Assembly: GCA_016735445.1 (NCBI GenBank)
Contig: JAERRN010000015.1
Coordinates: 1-36,363, forward strand
Length of the DNA stretch: 36,363 nt
From: Rickettsiales bacterium
Lineage (GTDB): Bacteria > Pseudomonadota > Alphaproteobacteria > Rickettsiales > Deianiraeaceae
Reading direction: 5' to 3'
Each line of letters begins with the position of its first letter. Position 1 is the first letter of the stretch. Made by a program: the position numbers and the translations under genes. This document shows, piece by piece, positions 1-7,709 of the stretch. The notes beneath the pieces are model-generated. The model was not told the DNA's origin. It did no database searches and saw nothing but the letters and a program-made list of their open reading frames with translations.

Positions 1-121
1 ATCAGATTGACGTAAGATAAGTTTAAAGATTCTCTTGACCAAGAAATTTTAACTAACTTAATAGATAACTTGAATTTTATATAATCTATATACCTAATTA
101 ACCACTAAAATAAGTTATACA

Positions 122-493
122 ATGATGGCTACATTTGATTTTAACAAGATAGAAAATGAAAAGCATTGTATAGATTATTTTAAATCTATTCGCTGGAAAG
201 ATGGAGTATGTTGCCCTTTTTGCTCTAATAGTTCAATTTGTCATTTTAGTGATGGAATAAGATTTAAATGTAAGGAGTGCCAAAAGATTTTTTCTGTTAA
301 GGTAGGCTCTATATTTGAGAACAGTAGATTATCTCTTCTAGTTTGGCTCAAGGCTATTGCTTTATTAATTAAAAACCCCAATATAACAAGTGTTAAGCTT
401 GCAGAAAGTGTTGGTATTACTCAAAAGAGTGCGTGGAAGATGATTGAGAAGTTAAAGAACGGTAATATTGAGTATTTAATAAGTGCATTATGA
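122..493 (+). CDS. IS1595-type transposase N-terminal domain only (zinc ribbon + HTH), 123 aa, no DDE/ISXO2 domain
   Basis: CPFC...CKEC zinc ribbon, then FSVKVGSIFENSRLSLLVWLKAIALL and a VKLAESVGITQKSAWKMIEKL HTH; protein stops right after the HTH. Confidence 0.75.
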   Translation: MMATFDFNKIENEKHCIDYFKSIRWKDGVCCPFCSNSSICHFSDGIRFKCKECQKIFSVKVGSIFENSRLSLLVWLKAIALLIKNPNITSVKLAESVGITQKSAWKMIEKLKNGNIEYLISAL

Positions 494-1491
494 ATAATAC
501 TAAAAATTTAAAATTCATAGATTTATTTGCTGGCATAGGTGGAATAAGACTTGGTTTTCAAGATTATTTTGGTGAGTGTGTTTTTTCTTCTGAATGGGAT
601 AAATACGCTCAAATGACTTATGAAGCTAACTTTAATCACAAACCTGCTGGCGATATAACTCAAATAAATGAAAAGGATATTCCTAATTTTGATATTCTAC
701 TTGCAGGCTTTCCTTGTCAACCGTTTTCAATGGCAGGACTGAAGAAAGGCTTTAAAGATACAAGGGGGACTTTGTTTTTTCATATAGCAAAAATTATAGA
801 TTATCATAAGCCAAAGATTGTTTTTTTAGAGAACGTAAAGGCTTTAAAAAATCATAATAAAGGTAATACCTTTAGAACAATAGAAAATACATTGCAAAAT
901 CTAGGCTATAATATTCATACAAAGATTATTAATGCTAGAGATTTTGGAGTTCCGCAAAATAGAGAAAGGATTTATATTGTTGGTTTTCTAGAGAATCTTG
1001 ATTTTGATTTTCCACAATCTAAAAATGTAGATGTAAAAGTTGGTGATATTTTAGAAAATAGCGTTGAAGATAAATATACAATATCAGATAAACTGTGGGC
1101 AGGACATCAAAGAAGAAAAGAAGAACACAAAAGAAAAGGAAATGGCTTTGGATATTCTCTTTTTAATCATAATTCACCATATACAAGTACGATTTCGGCA
1201 AGATATTATAAAGATGGTTCTGAAATATTAATCGAACAAGAAGGAAAGAATCCCAGAAAGTTAACACCTAGAGAGGCTTCAAGGTTGCAGGGATTTTCTG
1301 ATAATTTTATAATTCCTGTCAGCAATAATCAAACTTATAAACAATTTGGAAATTCCGTATCTGTTCCCGTGATAAAAGCTATTGCTAATCAAATAAATAT
1401 TGCACTTGAAAAACCAAGATTAAAATATGCCTATAAAGAATTAAGTTTATTTAACTATGAGTATGAAAATAGAAAAGTTGCAGCTATCTAA
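490..1491 (+). CDS. DNA (cytosine-5) methyltransferase, Dcm/SsoII-like
   Basis: Motif I FIDLFAGIGGIRLGF, motif IV GFPCQPFS, motif VI ENVKAL, motif VIII QNRERIYIVGF, motif IX RKLTPREASRLQGF, motif X QFGNSVSVPVI; TRD contains GNGFGYSLF...TISARYYKDGSEILI. Confidence 0.95.
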   Translation: MNNTKNLKFIDLFAGIGGIRLGFQDYFGECVFSSEWDKYAQMTYEANFNHKPAGDITQINEKDIPNFDILLAGFPCQPFSMAGLKKGFKDTRGTLFFHIAKIIDYHKPKIVFLENVKALKNHNKGNTFRTIENTLQNLGYNIHTKIINARDFGVPQNRERIYIVGFLENLDFDFPQSKNVDVKVGDILENSVEDKYTISDKLWAGHQRRKEEHKRKGNGFGYSLFNHNSPYTSTISARYYKDGSEILIEQEGKNPRKLTPREASRLQGFSDNFIIPVSNNQTYKQFGNSVSVPVIKAIANQINIALEKPRLKYAYKELSLFNYEYENRKVAAI

Positions 1492-2464
1492 ACGCAAGGT
1501 AGATATAAATCTACAGTTTTATTTCTTTTTAAAGCACACATCAAAATTACAGCCTTCTGATTTAGAAATAATGAAGGTTATTGAAGAGTGCAATCTTTTG
1601 AGCCATAATGTTGATTTATGCATAAAAGGGATTCGTGAAGTTTTTAAAAAAAGTAAAAAGAAATTAGAACAACTTGATGATATTGTTACAAGATTTAAAG
1701 ACAGCAACGATATTGATCTATTTTTATTTAGCATTAAACTGCATCAAATTAAAAATCTATTACTACAAGAGGCAAAAATAACAGAAAGCACGGATATTGA
1801 AAAATTATCAAACATAGATCCTCTTTCTTTAGAATATGATAGAATTTCAGTTATTAAACCATATAATACAAGAGTAAGTGGAGCTTTATTATCATTATTA
1901 TTTTTTGATAAATTAGAAAATAAAGATATTAACTTTATGTCAGAAAATACATTTGATTTTATCAAAACCCTTTCTGATTTTGCTATTAAATTTAAGAAAA
2001 AAGGACTCGAACCAAATCAAATATTTATGTTAATGTTCTCAGAAAGCATGGATCAATCAATTAAATCTGATTCTGGTTCAAATTATGAAAGTAGAATAAA
2101 ATCAGTTTTGAGTAAAAATGGCATTAAAGACGTTAAAAAAGCTCACGATAAAAACGATAAAAGCACAGAGTTTGATTGCCTCTTTGGGATAGAAGGTAGA
2201 ACTTTTGGAATTGGAGCAAAAAGAACTTTAAGAGAAAGATATAAACAATTCATTAAAACTGCAATTACAAGTAAAATTGATGTAATGATAGAAATTACAC
2301 TGGGTCTTGATTTAAACGAAGAAAAAGCAAAAACAATTGTAAATCATGGCACTTATATTTTTGTTGCTGATGAAATTTATAAAAGTAGAGAATATTTACA
2401 AAAACTTAATAAAGTTTATTCCGTAAAGAATTTAAATTATGAGGTTTTGAGAAAGTTGAAATAA
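1457..2464 (+). CDS. Type II restriction endonuclease, EcoRII-C-like catalytic region
   Basis: Overlaps the MTase 3' end by 35 nt; C-terminal SNYESRIKSVL...FDCLFG...FGIGAKRTLRERYKQFI resembles the PD-(D/E)xK AKxTCKDRWRQ arrangement of EcoRII-C. Confidence 0.7.
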   Translation: MSMKIEKLQLSKRKVDINLQFYFFLKHTSKLQPSDLEIMKVIEECNLLSHNVDLCIKGIREVFKKSKKKLEQLDDIVTRFKDSNDIDLFLFSIKLHQIKNLLLQEAKITESTDIEKLSNIDPLSLEYDRISVIKPYNTRVSGALLSLLFFDKLENKDINFMSENTFDFIKTLSDFAIKFKKKGLEPNQIFMLMFSESMDQSIKSDSGSNYESRIKSVLSKNGIKDVKKAHDKNDKSTEFDCLFGIEGRTFGIGAKRTLRERYKQFIKTAITSKIDVMIEITLGLDLNEEKAKTIVNHGTYIFVADEIYKSREYLQKLNKVYSVKNLNYEVLRKLK

Positions 2465-2475
2465 ATTGTATTAAT

Positions 2476-3327
2476 ATGAGTGAATCAAAAACAGAAGTCC
2501 ATTTTATTAATGTTGGACAAGGAAATATGACATTAATAATTTGTGAAAATAGTGCAGTCATTTGTTATGATTGCAATATTACTGACAAAAACGAAAATGG
2601 TATTTTTTCTTATTTACAAAAAGTAATGCCAAAAGATAAAAAAAATATTGATGTTTTTATAGCTTCACACAGAGACAAAGACCATATTAATGGTATAGAA
2701 AAATTAAATAAAAAATACAATATATCACAAATTTGGGATTCTGGACAATATAAATCTGAACAAGAAGATAATAACGATTATCAAGACTATATGACAGTTA
2801 AAAAAAATGCTAAAAAAGAAATAAACCCAACAATTGGTCAAACTTTGGACGCTGGAGCAACAAATATAATTTGCTTAAATACATTTAGAAAAGATGAAAA
2901 GGATCCAAATACACAAAGTATTGTAATAAAAATCTCCCATAAAAATAAAGGCTCTGTTTTACTAACTGGTGATACAGATGCCTATGTGTGGAAAGAATAC
3001 ATAATGAAAGAAAATAAAGACAAAGTAAGTTCAGCAGTATTACTAGGTAGCCATCATGGTTCTATTACTTTTTTTGATGATACTAGAGGTACAGAACACT
3101 GTTACACATCACACTTAAAAGAAATAGCTCCCAAGGTTGTAATAGTTTCGGTTGGAGAAAATTCACACGGACATCCTAAACCAAAAGCTTTAGAAATTTA
3201 TGAAAACAATACAAAAGGAACAAATAATAAAAATAAAATTTGTAGAACTGATAAACTAGGAAGTATGAAAGTTAAAATAACAAAAGAAGGATGGTCTTTA
3301 TACGATGAGAAAGGAAATAGATTGTAA
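2476..3327 (+). CDS. ComEC-type metallo-beta-lactamase-fold hydrolase (stand-alone)
   Basis: VHFINVGQGNMTLI, ASHRDKDHINGI, VLLTGDTD, LLGSHHGS: hallmarks of ComEC/Rec2-type MBL domains; no N-terminal membrane domain. Confidence 0.85.
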   Translation: MSESKTEVHFINVGQGNMTLIICENSAVICYDCNITDKNENGIFSYLQKVMPKDKKNIDVFIASHRDKDHINGIEKLNKKYNISQIWDSGQYKSEQEDNNDYQDYMTVKKNAKKEINPTIGQTLDAGATNIICLNTFRKDEKDPNTQSIVIKISHKNKGSVLLTGDTDAYVWKEYIMKENKDKVSSAVLLGSHHGSITFFDDTRGTEHCYTSHLKEIAPKVVIVSVGENSHGHPKPKALEIYENNTKGTNNKNKICRTDKLGSMKVKITKEGWSLYDEKGNRL

Positions 3328-3332
3328 TAATT

Positions 3333-3983
3333 ATGCAACAAACAATATCTAAATTTAATATATATGAACATTTAGCTTTTATATTAGTTGGATTGTTGCA
3401 AATTGTGCTTTTTTACACCCTTTATATAATATCATATTCAAAAGAATTAATATTTTTATTAGATATATTTGAATTCAAAAACTCTGTTCCACTTATTTTG
3501 ATATCTTATTTTATTGGTCATTGTGTTCAAGCAACATCAAATATTTTCAGCAAAACAGAAATCAAAAAGAAAAGTCAAAACGATAAACATAAAAACATTC
3601 AAGAAAAAGTATTAAACTTTTTTGAAATTCCAAAAGAAGAAATAAAAAATACATTTCAATATTGTTATTTTTATGTATTAAGCAAATCAGATATACTTGG
3701 CAAAGAGCTTGTACTATTTAATTCGTTATACGGACTTTACAGAGGATTTTATTGTAGTTTATTAATGAGTTTTCTTGTGAGCATGTCTCTTGTAATTGTA
3801 AAAATAATAGCAATCTTTCATTGTAATTGTAAATTTAATTTAGCGTTGCTCTTGTATTCTATTGTTTGCTTTATATTAACATTATTGTTTCGCCTCAGAG
3901 CTAGTAGATTCTTTGATTATCTCGGCAAAAAAACATATATAGCTTTTGATGTTTTACGTAAAGAAGAAAACAAAGTAAACTAA
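3333..3983 (+). CDS. Multi-pass membrane protein of unknown function
   Basis: 216 aa, about four hydrophobic segments; starts 6 nt after the MBL gene. Confidence 0.7.
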   Translation: MQQTISKFNIYEHLAFILVGLLQIVLFYTLYIISYSKELIFLLDIFEFKNSVPLILISYFIGHCVQATSNIFSKTEIKKKSQNDKHKNIQEKVLNFFEIPKEEIKNTFQYCYFYVLSKSDILGKELVLFNSLYGLYRGFYCSLLMSFLVSMSLVIVKIIAIFHCNCKFNLALLLYSIVCFILTLLFRLRASRFFDYLGKKTYIAFDVLRKEENKVN

Positions 3984-4213
3984 CCAACTTCAATAACCTT
4001 CTCTATACTGCTCAAACCCTTAACAATTCTAACATCTCTCTTTGCAACTTTAAAATACTCAGCAATTATTTTAATCACAGATTCATTCGCCTCACCATCT
4101 TTTGGCTTGGCAGTAGTTCTTATTTTATAAATAATTTGACCAAATAAATCTACCTCTTTTTTTATACTATTCTCTTTTGAAAATAGAGCTACTTTTATGG
4201 TAATTGTTTGCAT
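3980..4213 (-). CDS. DUF167/YggU-family protein
   Basis: IYKIRTTAKPKDGEANESVIKIIAEYFKVAKRDVRIVKGLSSIEKVIEV matches the DUF167 pattern (ApPvdGkAN...sr.K). Confidence 0.8.
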   Translation of the reverse strand: MQTITIKVALFSKENSIKKEVDLFGQIIYKIRTTAKPKDGEANESVIKIIAEYFKVAKRDVRIVKGLSSIEKVIEVG

Positions 4214-4218
4214 TATTA

Positions 4219-4563
4219 CTATTCTACATTACAAGCTTCCTCAAGAACTTTAACTGCAGTAGTTTTAATTTTTTCAGACCTACCTTCTAATGCTTTAATG
4301 ATTTTTTTAATATACTTATAATCATTAGCTTTTTTGCTAGGAATATTTGGAAAAGTTATCAAATCATCAATTGAAATTTCTAAAATATTAACAATCATAA
4401 CAACTATTTCAAAAGAAACTGCATTTTTTGCTCGTTCAATATTAGAAACTGTATCAACTGATTTGTTAATTTTCGCAGCTAAAGATTCTTGGGTAAATCT
4501 TTTTTGTTTACGGAAAAATGCAAGCCTATCTCCAAGGATTTTACGAATTTCAATATCTTTCAT
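4219..4563 (-). CDS. XRE-family HTH transcriptional regulator
   Basis: LGDRLAFFRKQKRFTQESLAAKINKSVDTVSNIERAKNAVSFEIVVMIVNILEI. Confidence 0.85.
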   Translation of the reverse strand: MKDIEIRKILGDRLAFFRKQKRFTQESLAAKINKSVDTVSNIERAKNAVSFEIVVMIVNILEISIDDLITFPNIPSKKANDYKYIKKIIKALEGRSEKIKTTAVKVLEEACNVE

Positions 4564-4698
4564 ATAAATATTACTTATTATTTTAAGTAAAGTATGAATA
4601 TATTGCAGAATTCACCACAGTAAGTATACGGTAAATTATAGTTGATTTTTATAATTATCATAATATATTAAGAGTAAGGCAGTAAATATTACGAATAT

Positions 4699-5091
4699 AT
4701 GAAAAATGTAATAAGTAAATTTTTAATAATCGGAATTACTTTATTTTCTGTGAGCAATAAATCTTATGCTTCAGTTTGTGAAATGTATTCTTGTGAAAAC
4801 GAAGTAAATTCTAGAAAAACATTTATTATAGCAGTAGGAGTTGGTTATATCAATATATGTAGAGAAAAGTTTCACATTAATGTCGATAGCTATAAAATTG
4901 TTAACACAATAACGAATGTTTTTTCTGAACTTCAAAGAGAAAGAGCCTGTAAAAAATGGAAAGAAGAATGTATAAAAGCATGTCCAAATGGTAATGAAAA
5001 AATGAAAGTTCCAAAAAGCTTTGGTAAAGTTCCAGAAGGTGAATATATTTGCGATGAATTATTCAATAATATTTTAGTAAAAGGTTTGTAA
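4699..5091 (+). CDS. Secreted Cys-rich hypothetical protein (possibly TrbM-like)
   Basis: N-terminal signal-peptide-like MKNVISKFLIIGITLFSVSNKSYAS; CEMYSCENEV and later Cys pairs. Confidence 0.5.
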   Translation: MKNVISKFLIIGITLFSVSNKSYASVCEMYSCENEVNSRKTFIIAVGVGYINICREKFHINVDSYKIVNTITNVFSELQRERACKKWKEECIKACPNGNEKMKVPKSFGKVPEGEYICDELFNNILVKGL

Positions 5092-5146
5092 AAAGACTCA
5101 GAGCCTTTAGTTACTAAAGAAATGTGTAATACTTGGAAATAATATT

Positions 5147-5701
5147 ATGAAAAAACTTCTATTCATTATAACACTCCTAACAACAATCCACACAACCACG
5201 ATAAACGCCCAAATAACCTTTACTAATCAATGCGAGAAGGAAACTATTAAACTTATCAATAACTCCGTTAAAACTATAGATATAGCGGTTTATTCAATAA
5301 ATAATCTTAATATTGTTGATTCATTAATTAAAGCGAAGGAAAAGGGTGTTAAAATAAGAATCTTAACAGATAGATTGCAAGCTTTCGGCAGAAGTTCCAA
5401 AGTCAAATTATTACACGATACAAACTTTGATATAAAGATTCACTCAAAGGACAGAATAATGCATCATAAGTTTGCTATTTTTGACAGTAGTCAAGCAATA
5501 GAGGGAAGCTTTAATTGGACAAACTCAGCGGCAACAAAGAATGCTGAAGATTGCAATATATTTGATGACGAGAAAGATATCAAAACTTTAAGAAGAAGGT
5601 TTAATAAACTATGGAAACTAAACGACAAAGAAGCTTCTGAGTGTTATTTTGGAAACATGGAGATCGTCGAGAAGTACAAAAGAAAAAGATGCAATAAATA
5701 G
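5147..5701 (+). CDS. Secreted phospholipase D-like nuclease (Nuc family)
   Basis: Signal peptide MKKLLFIITLLTTIHTTTINA; single HKD motif HHKFAIFDSSQAIEGSFNWTNSAATKNAED. Confidence 0.88.
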   Translation: MKKLLFIITLLTTIHTTTINAQITFTNQCEKETIKLINNSVKTIDIAVYSINNLNIVDSLIKAKEKGVKIRILTDRLQAFGRSSKVKLLHDTNFDIKIHSKDRIMHHKFAIFDSSQAIEGSFNWTNSAATKNAEDCNIFDDEKDIKTLRRRFNKLWKLNDKEASECYFGNMEIVEKYKRKRCNK

Positions 5702-5849
5702 AGTCAAAGCCACCGCATAAAAGTTCAAATCATTGAATCTACGTTCAAAAAATCACTTGACGATAAGATGTTAATCAACAAAACAATAAACTTGAATTTA
5801 TTAAAAAATATATCTCAATTTGAGTTGAAAGATGTAATGAGTTTGTTGT

Positions 5850-6551
5850 ATGAGTTTAACCTTTGAAGAACTATTTAATGTTTTAAGCCTTGTTATAGCA
5901 AAACTACATAATCATACCAAATTAACTCAGAAAGGCGATAAAACATATTGCAACATCCTTATTAGAGCCTATGATATAATGTTGGCAAACAATTACAAAC
6001 AAGACCTAGAAGAATTGCTAAACTTCCTATCAAATCAATACAATAGATATGAGAAACATGCCCTAGATATCGAATATAATTATCGCCAAATAGAGATAGA
6101 AGAGGAGTATGATGAAGAAGACATTCCTGAGCAAATAGAACGTCTAGAAGATTATGAATATAGCGTCACTTTAAGCAAAGAAGCATCAATCTTACTACAG
6201 AATATTCTTGGTAATCTGAAAGGAATATTTTACGATAAAGATAAAAAATTAATGATTCCTTTATTTTTTGAAAAAACTAAAGAGAGAAAGAGTCTACCAA
6301 TATATCTCAACGAAGACAATGAGTATCAGTTAAGAAGGTCATTTTTTATCGAAGGTGAAGAACTTTTAAAAGAAGTATGCTGTGATATTTTTAGAAACGA
6401 AAAACATTCTGATAAGATACTAAAAGATAACTCAAATAGGCATAAGTATTATGTAAGTTCAAAGGGTATTAATAAGGTAAGAGAGCTTGATAATGGGAGT
6501 AGAGAGTGGAATAAGCAACAAAATATAAAAAATGGCAAGGATAAAGTATAA
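5850..6551 (+). CDS. Hypothetical protein
   Basis: 233-aa ORF, no recognised motif; overlaps the next ORF by 20 nt. Confidence 0.55.
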   Translation: MSLTFEELFNVLSLVIAKLHNHTKLTQKGDKTYCNILIRAYDIMLANNYKQDLEELLNFLSNQYNRYEKHALDIEYNYRQIEIEEEYDEEDIPEQIERLEDYEYSVTLSKEASILLQNILGNLKGIFYDKDKKLMIPLFFEKTKERKSLPIYLNEDNEYQLRRSFFIEGEELLKEVCCDIFRNEKHSDKILKDNSNRHKYYVSSKGINKVRELDNGSREWNKQQNIKNGKDKV

Positions 6552-7053
6552 AAACAAAAAAATCGAAGATGTTGACACAGGAAACAAAGGAGATAGGGAG
6601 TTTTTGGCTAATTATCTCAAGGAAAGATTGTTTAGAAATATGTATGAAATGGAAGTGTTTAAAATAGGCAGTAAAGATTCTTCAAAAAATAAAAAAATAT
6701 CCGTTCGATCGCGAGCAGAATCTATATATAACATCATACTTTTACTTCATTTAATAAAGTATCGTTCTCAGCAAGATAAATGGATATTGATAAAATATGT
6801 AAAAGAGTTTTTAGAAAGACACAAGATATCTAAACCATTAAAGCAGGTAGTATTAGAAGAGTTGCATAAGGATGAAAAAATGGTTTTTAACAGAGTTCTT
6901 AATTTATTTAGCAGTTATTATAAGATACATAAAAATCTCCTAAAAAAAGCTATGCTTTATATAGAGTCCCATCAAGATGATGATAAGTTTGAAGAATTTT
7001 ATCGTAAATGGTGCAGAACATTTGATGAAGAGTTAAAAAATACAGAGCAATAA
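6532..7053 (+). CDS. Hypothetical protein, Lys-rich, predicted alpha-helical
   Basis: 173-aa ORF overlapping the preceding one. Confidence 0.55.
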   Translation: MARIKYKNKKIEDVDTGNKGDREFLANYLKERLFRNMYEMEVFKIGSKDSSKNKKISVRSRAESIYNIILLLHLIKYRSQQDKWILIKYVKEFLERHKISKPLKQVVLEELHKDEKMVFNRVLNLFSSYYKIHKNLLKKAMLYIESHQDDDKFEEFYRKWCRTFDEELKNTEQ

Positions 7054-7149
7054 AATCTAAAATTGTCACAAAATTAACAACTATATTGAGATAATTTTCT
7101 AAAAAGAAATTTTTTTTATATCAAAAAACCCTTATAGGTACTGACTTTT

Positions 7150-7206
7150 TTATGTGCCTGAGGAGGGTCGATAAATATCTACATAAAAATCTCCTTCTAC
7201 ACATAA
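7150..7206. repeat. Bipartite inverted repeat upstream of the rep locus (candidate replication origin or terminator hairpin)
   Basis: TTATGTG-cctg-AGGAG (7150-7165) pairs with CTCCT-tcta-CACATAA (7191-7206); symmetric 4-nt internal loop, 25-nt apical loop. Confidence 0.6.
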
Positions 7207-7216
7207 GACAGATTTA

Positions 7217-7432
7217 ATGATTATCTGTATTATGTCAAATTGTGGTAAACTTATTAATAGTGAGTTATATGACAATATTTTATCTTACGAAGAAACTAAG
7301 GAAGCAGAAAATAATTTCTGCGGATTCTTAAGTCTTCTAAATGAGATAGCTCAAGACAATCCACGACTAATCAACGAATCTATAAATAAAAAAGAAGTAA
7401 ATTTTGATCTATATGAAGATAACAGAAGTTAA
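7217..7432 (+). CDS. Small hypothetical protein
   Basis: 71-aa ORF overlapping the SpoVG-like start by 20 nt, in operon orientation. Confidence 0.4.
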   Translation: MIICIMSNCGKLINSELYDNILSYEETKEAENNFCGFLSLLNEIAQDNPRLINESINKKEVNFDLYEDNRS

Positions 7433-7709
7433 AATTGAGTTTATAAAGCCATCTAATGGACTTGTGGCTTTTACAAGCTTAGTCGTAAATGACTCAATTT
7501 ATTTAAGCTCAATCGCTATTTATAAAAAACTCAACGGCTCAGGATATAGAATTCTCTATCCAAAGAAGGGAGTCTTTGAAGTTTGGCATCCAATCACAAC
7601 CGAAGCCTCACGCCAAATCGAAGAGGTAATTTTTAACAAACTAAAAGAAGTAATAAATAAAAAATGTAATGACTATGATAGATACAGTAATTATGAAAAT
7701 AGCATTTAG
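7413..7709 (+). CDS. SpoVG-family protein
   Basis: MKITEVKIEFIKPSNGLVAFTSLVVNDSIYLSSIAIYKKLNGSGYRILYPKK...HPITTEASRQIEEVIFNKLKEVI follows the SpoVG pattern; ATG chosen inside the supplied 7404 ORF. Confidence 0.75.
   Translation: MKITEVKIEFIKPSNGLVAFTSLVVNDSIYLSSIAIYKKLNGSGYRILYPKKGVFEVWHPITTEASRQIEEVIFNKLKEVINKKCNDYDRYSNYENSI

Noticed and set aside
60-121. TATAAT (80-85) as the promoter of the R-M operon
   Set aside because: The -10-like string is present, but no convincing -35 at 16-18 nt and AT content makes chance matches likely; not listed as a feature.
4564-4698. XRE operator in the divergent 4563/4699 intergenic region (TAYGAATATAT repeats)
   Set aside because: Two short AT-rich matches only; not distinguishable from background.
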